A stretch of 64,000 bases of DNA from Rhizobium sp. CF080 (GTDB lineage Bacteria > Pseudomonadota > Alphaproteobacteria > Rhizobiales > Rhizobiaceae). The stretch is taken from assembly GCF_000282095.2 (NCBI RefSeq), contig NZ_AKKC02000010.1, positions 1 to 64,000 on the forward strand, given 5' to 3'. Of the stretch, positions 1-7,603 are shown in pieces; positions within the stretch are counted from its first letter, which is position 1; each line of letters starts with the position of its first letter. The notes beneath the pieces are model-generated. The model saw only the letters and a list, made by a program, of their open reading frames with translations. It made no database searches and was not told where the DNA came from. The position numbers and the translations under genes are program-made.

Positions 1-1
1 C

Positions 2-319
2 GAGACGATCGCCGGCATGTTGTCCGCCATCGCCGGCGCTTCCGTCGCCGATCAGAGCGACGGCCGGGTGCTGATGGAAATCTCCGGCCCGAGCGTGCGC
101 AAAATTCTGGGCCGCTGCGTGGCGGTCGACCTGCATCCGGAGGTCTTCGAGGAGGGGCAGTCCGCCATGATGTTGTGCTGCCATGCGACGGCGAATGTCG
201 CCCGCACGGGCGCCGACACGTTCGAGATTATCGTACCTCGCTCGCTTGCCGGCTCGGTCTTCGAGGAGCTGATGGAAATGGGCCGTGAGCACGCGTTGAC
301 GCGCGGGTTTGCCGATTGA
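2..319 (+). CDS. soxG: sarcosine oxidase gamma subunit, C-terminal part (5' truncated by window)
   Basis: The reading frame is open from the first bases of the window and runs to a TGA at 317-319, so only about the last 105 residues are visible. They resemble the C-terminal part of the SoxG gamma subunit of heterotetrameric sarcosine oxidase, a GcvT-like fold carrying a motif of the type SGPSVRKILGR followed by the C-terminal MGREHA helix. The complex oxidatively demethylates sarcosine to glycine and passes the one-carbon unit to tetrahydrofolate. An internal ATG at 17 is not the likely start because family members are roughly 180-200 residues. Upstream soxBDA would be expected just outside the window. 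Assignment is by remembered family features only. Confidence 0.75.
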   Translation, partial: ETIAGMLSAIAGASVADQSDGRVLMEISGPSVRKILGRCVAVDLHPEVFEEGQSAMMLCCHATANVARTGADTFEIIVPRSLAGSVFEELMEMGREHALTRGFAD

Positions 320-619
320 TCCGTCAGGGCTCACCGGGGGAAGCCGGATATGGATTTGAGGTCAATTTCGGGGCGATCTTAAATTTCGCGAGCGGGGTCG
401 TTTGGCTAATTTTTCGACAGCCGCTGCCGATTTTTTGGAATTTCCGATCTTTGTGTGGCCAGATTGTTGAGAACTGCCTCGATTTTGTCGCCCTCTCGGC
501 TTTTTGTCTTCACATTCCTTACGAAAACGTTATGGAATGCGCAAAAGAACGTAAGAACCCGCAAGGGACAAATATACAAGAGATGCGACCGTCCTAGGAT
601 CGCATCCGGGGGAAAATAT
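320..619. other. intergenic leader of the liv operon, with a start-proximal hairpin
   Basis: This 300-base stretch between soxG and livH has lower GC and many T-runs than the flanking genes and no convincing gene. It should hold the liv operon promoter, though I cannot pick -35/-10 boxes with confidence. A 7-bp perfect inverted repeat (GATGCGA at 582-588, TCGCATC at 600-606) lies just upstream of the livH ribosome binding site and could influence translation or leader stability. Confidence 0.45.
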
Positions 620-1522
620 ATGGAGTATTTTATCCAGCAGCTCATCAACGGGCTGACTCTTGGATCCATCTATGGCCTTGTGGCAATCGGCTATACGATG
701 GTTTACGGCATTATCGGCATGATCAATTTTGCTCATGGCGATATTTTCATGCTTGGCGGCTTTGCCGCTCTGATCGTCTTCCTGATCGCAACCTCCTTCT
801 TCGCCGGCATTCCCGTGGCGCTGCTTCTGCTGCTGATGCTGCTCGTCGGCATGCTGATGACGGGGTTGTGGAACTGGACGATCGAGCGGGTCGCCTACCG
901 GCCGCTGCGGGGATCCTTCCGGCTTGCGCCGCTGATCACCGCGATCGGCATGTCGATCGTGCTGTCGAACTTTATCCAGGTGACGCAGGGGCCGCGCAAC
1001 AAGCCGATCCCGCCGATGGTGACCGACGTCTTCCATCTCGGCGCGATCACCGTCTCGCTGAAGCAGGTGCTCATCGTCGTCATCACGGCGGTGCTGCTGT
1101 TCGCCTTCTGGTACATCGTCAACAAGACGCCGCTCGGCCGCGCCCAGCGAGCGACCGAACAGGATCGCAAGATGGCGGCGCTGCTCGGCGTCGACGTCGA
1201 CCGGACGATCTCGATTACCTTCATCATGGGGGCAGCGCTCGCGGCCGTCGCCGGCGGCATGTACCTGATGTATTACGGCGTCGCCTCGTTCAACGACGGC
1301 TTCATTCCGGGCGTCAAGGCGTTCACGGCGGCGGTTCTCGGCGGCATCGGCTCGCTGCCGGGCGCGGTTCTCGGCGGGCTGCTGATCGGCCTCATCGAGT
1401 CGCTGTGGTCGGCCTATTTCTCCATCGCCTACAAGGACGTCGCCACGTTTGCGATCCTCGCTTTCGTGCTGATCTTCAAGCCGACCGGCATCCTCGGCCG
1501 GCCGGAAGTGGAGAAGGTGTAA
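620..1522 (+). CDS. livH: branched-chain amino acid ABC transporter permease LivH
   Basis: A 300-residue inner-membrane permease of the LivH family, one of two channel subunits of a high-affinity branched-chain amino acid (HAAT) importer. It has about eight hydrophobic segments, the N-terminal LTLGSIYGLVAIGYTMVYG pattern and the typical NFAHGDIFMLG loop; the EAA-like region with AALLGVD is at roughly residue 190. The start is the ATG at 620 after GGGGGAAA; the longer upstream frame reading has no family similarity. It is followed after one base by livM, and the order livH-M-G-F is canonical. Substrate could include other hydrophobic amino acids. Confidence 0.93.
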   Translation: MEYFIQQLINGLTLGSIYGLVAIGYTMVYGIIGMINFAHGDIFMLGGFAALIVFLIATSFFAGIPVALLLLLMLLVGMLMTGLWNWTIERVAYRPLRGSFRLAPLITAIGMSIVLSNFIQVTQGPRNKPIPPMVTDVFHLGAITVSLKQVLIVVITAVLLFAFWYIVNKTPLGRAQRATEQDRKMAALLGVDVDRTISITFIMGAALAAVAGGMYLMYYGVASFNDGFIPGVKAFTAAVLGGIGSLPGAVLGGLLIGLIESLWSAYFSIAYKDVATFAILAFVLIFKPTGILGRPEVEKV

Positions 1523-1523
1523 C

Positions 1524-2912
1524 ATGACAGCTTCCACCGAAACGGGACATCCGAACGTGCTTGCCAAGGCGGTACGGGAAGGACTGTTTGCCGGCGTCAT
1601 CTCCTTCTTCATGTTCCTGCTGTTCGTCGGCATCGAGACCTATCAGGACATCAACAACGCGCTCGTCTGGCGCACCCGCTGGGGCCTGCTGGCGATCTTC
1701 GTGGCCGTTGCGGCGGTTGGCCGCTTCCTCACCGTCGGCTTCATCAAGCCGCATCTCGACCAGCGCAAGCTCGCCAAGGCGAAGAGCGGCGTTCTCGAAA
1801 TTTCCGAGAGCAAGAGCTTCTTCCACCGGCACTTCCTCAAGATCGCGCTGATCTTCCTGGTCCTCTATCCCTTCCTGTCGCTGATGATCGTCGGCAAGCA
1901 GGGATCGCTGAAATATGTCGACAATTTCGGCATCCAGATCCTCATCTACGTGATGCTCGCCTGGGGTCTGAACATCGTCGTCGGCCTCGCCGGCCTGCTC
2001 GACCTCGGTTATGTCGCCTTCTATGCGGTCGGCGCCTATTCCTATGCGCTGCTGTCCTCCTACTTCGGCTTTTCCTTCTGGCTGCTCTTGCCGATGTCGG
2101 GCATTCTCGCCGCACTCTGGGGTGTCATCCTCGGCTTCCCGGTGCTGCGTCTGAGGGGCGACTATCTCGCCATCGTCACGCTCGCCTTCGGGGAAATCAT
2201 CCGCCTGGTTCTGATCAACTGGACGGATGTGACCAAGGGAACCTTCGGTATCTCGGGCATCGCCAAGGCGTCGTTCTTTGGCATCTGGTCCTTCGATACC
2301 GGCACCGCCAACAACTTCGTCAGGGCCTGGGGTCTGTCGGCATCCTCGGTCTACTACAAGGTCTTCCTGTTCTACATCATCCTGGCGCTCTGCATGCTGA
2401 CCGCCTATGTCACCATCCAGCTCAGGCGCATGCCGATCGGCCGGGCATGGGAAGCTCTGCGTGAGGACGAGATTGCCTGCCGTTCGCTCGGCATCAATAC
2501 CGTCACCACCAAGCTCACCGCCTTTGCGACCGGCGCGATGTTCGGCGGTTTCGCCGGCGCGTTCTTCGCCACCCGCCAGGGCTTCGTCTCGCCGGAAAGC
2601 TTTGTCTTCCTGGAATCGGCGGTGATCCTGGCGATCGTCGTTCTCGGCGGCATGGGGTCGCTCACCGGCATCGCGATCGCCGCGATGGTGATGGTCGGCG
2701 GTACCGAAGTGCTGCGCGAAATGTCCTTCCTCAAGGTCGTGTTCGGGCCGGACTTCACGCCTGAACTCTACCGCATGTTGCTGTTCGGCCTGGCGATGAT
2801 CATCGTCATGCTGTTCAAGCCGCGCGGCTTCGTCGGATCGCGAGAACCGACCGCCTTCCTCAAGGAACGCAGGGCCGTCTCGGGAAGCTTTACCAAGGAG
2901 GGCCACGGCTGA
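1524..2912 (+). CDS. livM: branched-chain amino acid ABC transporter permease LivM
   Basis: A 462-residue permease, the second channel subunit of the Liv importer. The N-terminal ~115 residues are an extension with two hydrophobic segments before the conserved core, as in other long proteobacterial LivM proteins. The core contains WGLNIVVGLAGLLDLGYVAF and the motif REDEIACRSLGIN that contacts the ATPases. The stop codon overlaps the ATG of livG by one base (TGATG), indicating translational coupling. Confidence 0.93.
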   Translation: MTASTETGHPNVLAKAVREGLFAGVISFFMFLLFVGIETYQDINNALVWRTRWGLLAIFVAVAAVGRFLTVGFIKPHLDQRKLAKAKSGVLEISESKSFFHRHFLKIALIFLVLYPFLSLMIVGKQGSLKYVDNFGIQILIYVMLAWGLNIVVGLAGLLDLGYVAFYAVGAYSYALLSSYFGFSFWLLLPMSGILAALWGVILGFPVLRLRGDYLAIVTLAFGEIIRLVLINWTDVTKGTFGISGIAKASFFGIWSFDTGTANNFVRAWGLSASSVYYKVFLFYIILALCMLTAYVTIQLRRMPIGRAWEALREDEIACRSLGINTVTTKLTAFATGAMFGGFAGAFFATRQGFVSPESFVFLESAVILAIVVLGGMGSLTGIAIAAMVMVGGTEVLREMSFLKVVFGPDFTPELYRMLLFGLAMIIVMLFKPRGFVGSREPTAFLKERRAVSGSFTKEGHG

Positions 2913-3778
2913 TGGCTCTCGGAACGACGACAATGACGAACGATACGATCCTGAAGGTCGAGCACCTGTCGATGAAGTTCGGCGGCCTGATGGCCATCAA
3001 CGACCTGTCGCTGGAGGCACGGCGCGGCGAGATCACCGCGCTGATCGGCCCGAACGGCGCCGGCAAGACCACGGTGTTCAACTGCATCACCGGCTTCTAC
3101 AAGCCGACCATGGGCATGCTCACGCTGCAGCGCAGGGACGGCAAGGAATTCCTGCTGGAACGCCTGCGCGACTTCGAGATCCCCAAGCTCGCCGGTGTCG
3201 CCCGTACCTTCCAGAACATCCGGCTGTTCTCCGGCCTGACGGTTCTCGAAAACCTGCTGGTCGCGCAACACAACGCGCTGATGAAGGCGTCGGGCTATAC
3301 GCTCCTCGGGCTCCTCGGTTTCCCGACCTATCGCCGGGCCGTCGATGCCTCGATCGAGAAGGCGAAATACTGGCTCGACAAGGCCGATCTGACCGATCGC
3401 GCCGACGATCCCGCCGGCGACCTTCCCTATGGTGCCCAGCGGCGGCTCGAAATCGCCCGCGCCATGTGCACCAATCCGGAACTGCTATGCCTCGACGAAC
3501 CGGCAGCCGGCCTCAACCCACGCGAATCGGCGGCGCTGAACACGCTCCTGCATCAGATCCGCGACGAGGGCGTGTCGATCCTGCTGATCGAGCACGACAT
3601 GTCGGTGGTCATGCAGATTTCCGACCATGTCGTGGTGCTCGAATACGGGCAGAAGATCTCCGACGGCTCGCCGGACCATGTGAAGAACGACCCACGAGTG
3701 ATCGCCGCTTATCTCGGCGTCGAGGATGACGAGGTGGAAGAGGTGATTGCGATAGAACTCGAGGGGGGCAATCACTGA
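2912..3778 (+). CDS. livG: branched-chain amino acid ABC transporter ATP-binding protein LivG
   Basis: A 288-residue ABC ATPase. Walker A is GPNGAGKTT near residue 50, a Q-loop reads VARTFQNIRLF, and Walker B is LLCLDEPAAGLNP followed by the H-loop LLIEHDMSVV. The signature is the weak LPYGAQRRLEIARA form typical of LivG. The start at 2912 overlaps the livM stop; an alternative ATG at 2933 would drop seven residues. A charged C-terminal tail of about 20 residues extends beyond the usual end. It forms a heterodimer with LivF. Confidence 0.93.
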   Translation: MALGTTTMTNDTILKVEHLSMKFGGLMAINDLSLEARRGEITALIGPNGAGKTTVFNCITGFYKPTMGMLTLQRRDGKEFLLERLRDFEIPKLAGVARTFQNIRLFSGLTVLENLLVAQHNALMKASGYTLLGLLGFPTYRRAVDASIEKAKYWLDKADLTDRADDPAGDLPYGAQRRLEIARAMCTNPELLCLDEPAAGLNPRESAALNTLLHQIRDEGVSILLIEHDMSVVMQISDHVVVLEYGQKISDGSPDHVKNDPRVIAAYLGVEDDEVEEVIAIELEGGNH

Positions 3779-4506
3779 TGGCGGCCGAGAACCTTCTGAA
3801 AGTCCAGGCTGTCGAGACCTATTACGGCAATATCCGGGCACTTGCAGGCGTCGATGTCGAAGTCAACAAGGGCGAGATCGTCAGCCTGATCGGTGCCAAC
3901 GGTGCCGGCAAGTCGACGCTGATGATGACCATCTGCGGTGCCCCTCAGGCCCGCGCCGGTACGATCGTCTTCGACGGCGAGGACATTACCAAGCTGCCGA
4001 CGCATCTGATCGCGCGGCGCCGCATCGCTCAGTCTCCCGAAGGCCGGCGCATCTTTCCGCGCATGACCGTCTACGAGAACCTGCAGATGGGCGCCGGCCT
4101 CGACAACCTCAAATATTTCAACGAGGACGTCGAGAAGATCTTCACGCTCTTCCCGCGCCTGAAGGAACGCCAGAGCCAGCGCGGCGGCACGCTTTCGGGC
4201 GGCGAACAGCAGATGCTCTCGATCGGGCGTGCGCTGATGGCGCGGCCGAAGCTGCTCCTGCTCGACGAGCCTTCGCTGGGCCTGGCGCCGCTGATCGTCA
4301 AGGGCATTTTCGAGGCGATCAAGAAGCTCAACCAGGAAGAGGGGCTCACCGTCTTCCTCGTCGAGCAGAACGCGTTCGCGGCACTGAAGCTCTCCGACCG
4401 CGGCTATGTGATGGTCAACGGCAAGGTGACGATGAGCGGTTCCGGTAAGGAACTTCTCGCCAATCCGGAAGTGCGCGCCGCCTATCTTGAAGGTGGACGG
4501 CATTGA
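3778..4506 (+). CDS. livF: branched-chain amino acid ABC transporter ATP-binding protein LivF
   Basis: A 242-residue ABC ATPase with Walker A GANGAGKST, Q-loop IAQSPEGRRIFPRM, signature LSGGEQQMLSIGRALM, Walker B LLLLDEPSLGLAP and H-loop VFLVEQNA, all standard for LivF. It begins on the last base of the livG stop codon (TGATG), so it is translationally coupled. With LivG it powers the LivHM channel. Confidence 0.94.
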   Translation: MAAENLLKVQAVETYYGNIRALAGVDVEVNKGEIVSLIGANGAGKSTLMMTICGAPQARAGTIVFDGEDITKLPTHLIARRRIAQSPEGRRIFPRMTVYENLQMGAGLDNLKYFNEDVEKIFTLFPRLKERQSQRGGTLSGGEQQMLSIGRALMARPKLLLLDEPSLGLAPLIVKGIFEAIKKLNQEEGLTVFLVEQNAFAALKLSDRGYVMVNGKVTMSGSGKELLANPEVRAAYLEGGRH

Positions 4507-4545
4507 TCGCAAAGGTTGTGTTTTTGACGACCGGAGGAATTTAGG

Positions 4546-4899
4546 ATGCAGGGACTGTTTTTCGAAAGCGACAGCGGCGTGCGGTACCTCCTGCGTTTCC
4601 TGGTGCTGATCATCGGCTTCTGGACCGCGTGGCGGGCCGGCAAGGCTGCCGCCGAAGGCTGGAACAGCTATGTGACGGTGGTGGTCTATACGCTGTTGCT
4701 CGGCGTCGCGATGCGTTTTCTGCACTATGCGCTGTTCCAGGGGCCGTTCATCAGCCCGTTCTACTACATCCTCGACGTGGTCATCCTGCTCGCCTTTTCG
4801 AGCGCCGGATTCCGCATTCGCCGGACGCGCCAGATGGTGCAGAATTACTATTGGCTCTACGAGCCGACTTCCGCTTTCTCCTTCAAGAAGAAAGATTGA
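4546..4899 (+). CDS. small membrane protein of the liv operon (DUF6867-like)
   Basis: A 117-residue protein with about three hydrophobic helices (roughly residues 12-30, 40-62 and 72-92) and a short basic C-terminal tail. I recall a domain of unknown function (DUF6867) associated with alphaproteobacterial liv operons; that name is from memory. It sits 39 bases after livF and 138 before livK, with a clear GGAGGAA ribosome site, so it is very probably co-transcribed. No catalytic motif is visible. A role in assembling or tuning the transporter is only an inference from context. Confidence 0.75.
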   Translation: MQGLFFESDSGVRYLLRFLVLIIGFWTAWRAGKAAAEGWNSYVTVVVYTLLLGVAMRFLHYALFQGPFISPFYYILDVVILLAFSSAGFRIRRTRQMVQNYYWLYEPTSAFSFKKKD

Positions 4900-5037
4900 C
4901 AGCCGCACTTTTCTGTCCTCAGATTGGTCCGGGTTGAAATCATAAGTAACCTAGAGTGGAACATTTCCGGCGCAGTGATGGTGGGTATTGCGCCCGGTTT
5001 CGAAAATCAGCTCACCTAAAAAATTGGGAGTAACTCG

Positions 5038-6162
5038 ATGAAGAAGTCTCTTCTTTCCGCGGTTGCGCTGACGGCCATGGTCGCCTTCAGCGGTAGCGCA
5101 TGGGCCGACATCGTTATTGGCGTCGGCGGTCCGCTTACGGGTCCGAACGCCGCCTTCGGTGCACAGCTCCAGAAGGGTGCCGAACAGGCCGCAGCCGATA
5201 TCAATGCCGCTGGCGGCATCAACGGCGAAAAGATCAAGATCGTCCTCGGCGACGACGTATCGGATCCCAAGCAGGGCATCTCGGTTGCCAACAAGTTTGC
5301 GTCCGACGGCGTCAAGTACGTGGTCGGCCACTTCAACTCGGGCGTTTCCATCCCGGCTTCCAAGGAAGTCTATGCCGAAAACGGCATGCTGGAAATCACC
5401 CCGGCTGCGACCAACCCGGTCTTCACCGAGCGTGGCCTGTGGAACGTGTTCCGTACCTGCGGTCGTGACGACCAGCAGGGCGGCGTTGCCGGCGCTTACC
5501 TCGCCGACAAGTTCAAGACTGCCAAGATCGCCATCATCGACGACAAGACGCCTTATGGCCAGGGCCTTGCCGAAGAAACCAAGAAGGCCATGAACGCCAA
5601 GGGCCTCAAGGAAGTCATCCGCGAAGGCGTCAACGTCGGCGACAAGGACTTCTCGGCGCTCATCTCCAAGATGAAGGAAGCCGGCGTCACGATCATCTAC
5701 TGGGGCGGTCTCCACACCGAAGCCGGTCTGATCATCCGCCAGGCCAAGGACCAGGGCCTCAAGGCGACCCTCGTTTCGGGTGACGGCATCGTCTCCAACG
5801 AGCTTGCCTCGATCGCCGGCGACGCCGTCGCAGGCACGCTCAACACCTTCGGCCCCGACCCGACGCTGAACCCGGCCAACAAGGACCTGGTTGCCAAGTT
5901 CAAGGCTGCCGGCTTCAACCCGGAAGCCTACACGCTGTATTCCTATGCAGCCGTGCAGGTCATCGCTGCCGGCATCAAGGCAACCGGCAAGGCCGACGAC
6001 GCCGAAGCCGTTGCCAAGACGCTGCATGAAAAGGGTCCGTTCAAGACCGTTCTCGGCGACATCGCCTTCGACGCCAAGGGCGACCCGAAGATCCCGGGCT
6101 ATATCATGTACGAATGGAAGAAGGGTCCGGACGGCAAGTACAGCTACTTCCCGCAGGGCTGA
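5038..6162 (+). CDS. livK: branched-chain amino acid ABC transporter periplasmic binding protein
   Basis: A 374-residue periplasmic Leu/Ile/Val-binding protein (type 1 periplasmic fold). It has a signal peptide with probable cleavage after SAWA (about residue 23) and the family patterns VGGPLTGPNAAFG, a binding-site loop GHFNSGVSIPASKEVYAENG and TCGRDDQQG. Codon use is strongly biased to C/G-ending codons, as expected of an abundant protein. GGGAG lies seven bases before the ATG. It ends the liv operon and is followed by a strong terminator. It could be called LivJ or LivK. Confidence 0.9.
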   Translation: MKKSLLSAVALTAMVAFSGSAWADIVIGVGGPLTGPNAAFGAQLQKGAEQAAADINAAGGINGEKIKIVLGDDVSDPKQGISVANKFASDGVKYVVGHFNSGVSIPASKEVYAENGMLEITPAATNPVFTERGLWNVFRTCGRDDQQGGVAGAYLADKFKTAKIAIIDDKTPYGQGLAEETKKAMNAKGLKEVIREGVNVGDKDFSALISKMKEAGVTIIYWGGLHTEAGLIIRQAKDQGLKATLVSGDGIVSNELASIAGDAVAGTLNTFGPDPTLNPANKDLVAKFKAAGFNPEAYTLYSYAAVQVIAAGIKATGKADDAEAVAKTLHEKGPFKTVLGDIAFDAKGDPKIPGYIMYEWKKGPDGKYSYFPQG

Positions 6163-6193
6163 GCCGCATTCGGCCAAGCCGAATTTCAGAGGG

Positions 6194-6221
6194 AGCCCGG
6201 CCAAAAGCCGGGCTTCTTTGC
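6194..6221 (+). terminator. rho-independent terminator after livK
   Basis: A perfect 7-bp GC-rich stem (GCCCGGC at 6195-6201, GCCGGGC at 6207-6213), extended by an A-T pair, with a CAAAA loop and followed by TTCTTT. It lies about 30 bases after the livK stop. Confidence 0.85.
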
Positions 6222-6679
6222 GTTCGGCCGATCCTCGGGATAGCCGCCCGGCGGTTTTCCTCTGCCTCATGGCGCGATCGCTCCGGGGATGATTTGTGCC
6301 TGTCAGAGAAATTTCCCGCCGGTATTCCAATGCGCTAGGGCATATGGCGCCCTTTCAACGTCCCCGCAGCCGCGGGGCGGACGATAATCGTCTCCGTCAT
6401 CGGATGGGAACCGGGTTCGCGAACCGGCCTCCTCCTCGGGTTTTCGGCTCGGTTCCGGTGATGGCCGACGACGTGATCGGACGAGGGCTCGGAAATCCTC
6501 TTCAAATCACGGAAGTGGCCGGGGCAGGCAGACCAAATCTACCTATACCCACATCACCCACTGCCTGCCCCATTCCCAACCATGCCGGCACCGCCGGCGT
6601 GGCCGAACGTGTTGGCGGAATCCTGCCACGCGGACCGTTCCAGCCGGCCGCCCATGGGCTTCGGGCGTTCGCCGGCTAC
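6222..6679. other. intergenic region without a recognisable gene
   Basis: About 450 bases separate the livK terminator from the stop of the response regulator on the other strand. Open frames here look like extensions of antisense frames, with no family resemblance. Short inverted repeats such as CCCCGC/GCGGGG (6362-6377) are visible and could include the terminator of the regulator operon, but none has a clear T-run. Confidence 0.5.
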
Positions 6680-7603
6680 TCACATCTCGTGCAGCACATG
6701 CGCGGCCTTGACCGCGGCCGACGCCCGGTTCTCGACGCCGAGCTTCACATAGATCTGCTCGAGATGCTTGTTCACCGTGCGGGCGGACAGTCCGAGGATA
6801 TCGCCGATGTCGCGGTTCGACTTGCCCTTGGCGATCCACAGCAGCACTTCGGATTCGCGCTGGGTCAGCGGGAAATGCTGGCGCAGCACCTCGTCGTCCG
6901 GGCGTTTGTTGGCGGCCGTCAGGCGGAAGAGATGTTCGTCGGCGCCGATCGCGCCAAGGAACGAGAATTGCAGGCTCGCCTGACCGTTCTGGACGAGGGC
7001 GAAGGCGGCGTCGCGGGCAAAGCCGGGCTTGTCGCGCTCGGCCATCCAGGCGGAAATCCGGCGGGAGACGATGTCGAGCCCATCGTCGCTGTTGGTCGCC
7101 GCGTTGATCAGCCGTGTTGCCTGTGGCGTTGACCAGTGGAGCGCACCGTTTGCCTTGACGGCCAGCAGGTGGCGGCCGGCGGCATCGAGCGCCACGCGGG
7201 CGCTCTGGGCCGAACGGGCATTGGAGAGGTGCACGCGGATGCGGGCGCGCAGCTCGTCGATATTGATCGGCTTGGTCAGATAATCGACGCCGCCCGAATC
7301 GAGCGCGTTGACCACATGCTCGGTCTCGGTGAGGCCGGTCATGAAGATGACCGGCACTTGGGCGACGCCGCCATTGGTCTTGAGCTTCCGGCAGGTCTCG
7401 AACCCGTCCATGCCGGGCATCACCGCGTCGAGCAGGATGAGGTCGGGCGTGATCCGTTCGACGATGTTGAGCGCCGACTGGCCGGTCGTGGCGATCAGCA
7501 CGGAGAAGCCGGATTTTTCGAGCGCCTCGGTGAGGAAGCCCAGCGTTTCGGGGCTGTCGTCCACGAGAAGGACGATGTCGCGCGGCAGAGCAGTTTCAGC
7601 CAT
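6680..7603 (-). CDS. two-component response regulator, REC plus LuxR-type HTH
   Basis: A 307-residue response regulator starting at the ATG at 7603, which overlaps the end of the hybrid kinase gene by 8 bases. The REC domain (about 10-125) has acidic D15/D16, phosphoacceptor D59 in LLDAVMPG and K111 in LTKPIN. A middle region (about 135-235) of about 100 residues is unassigned but may be PAS-like. The C-terminus (about 240-300) is a LuxR/FixJ DNA-binding helix-turn-helix, LTQRESEVLLWIAKGKSNRD. Genetic coupling makes it the likely output partner of the NCS1-fused kinase. Its targets are unknown; nearby urea and pyrimidine genes are candidates only by theme. Confidence 0.88.
   Translation of the reverse strand: MAETALPRDIVLLVDDSPETLGFLTEALEKSGFSVLIATTGQSALNIVERITPDLILLDAVMPGMDGFETCRKLKTNGGVAQVPVIFMTGLTETEHVVNALDSGGVDYLTKPINIDELRARIRVHLSNARSAQSARVALDAAGRHLLAVKANGALHWSTPQATRLINAATNSDDGLDIVSRRISAWMAERDKPGFARDAAFALVQNGQASLQFSFLGAIGADEHLFRLTAANKRPDDEVLRQHFPLTQRESEVLLWIAKGKSNRDIGDILGLSARTVNKHLEQIYVKLGVENRASAAVKAAHVLHEM

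Noticed and set aside
455..619. N-terminal extension of livH
   Set aside because: Upstream of the ATG at 620 the frame is Arg/Thr-rich and has no ribosome site; family members start at MEYFIQQL.
530..1633. Long antisense open frame opposite livH
   Set aside because: Rich in Arg/Asp/His with no family pattern; typical shadow of a high-GC gene in the opposite frame. livH on the plus strand has clear motifs.
4950..5037. Riboswitch or attenuator upstream of livK
   Set aside because: Only a weak imperfect hairpin (CCGGCGCA...TGCGCCCGG) is visible; no conserved riboswitch core recognised.
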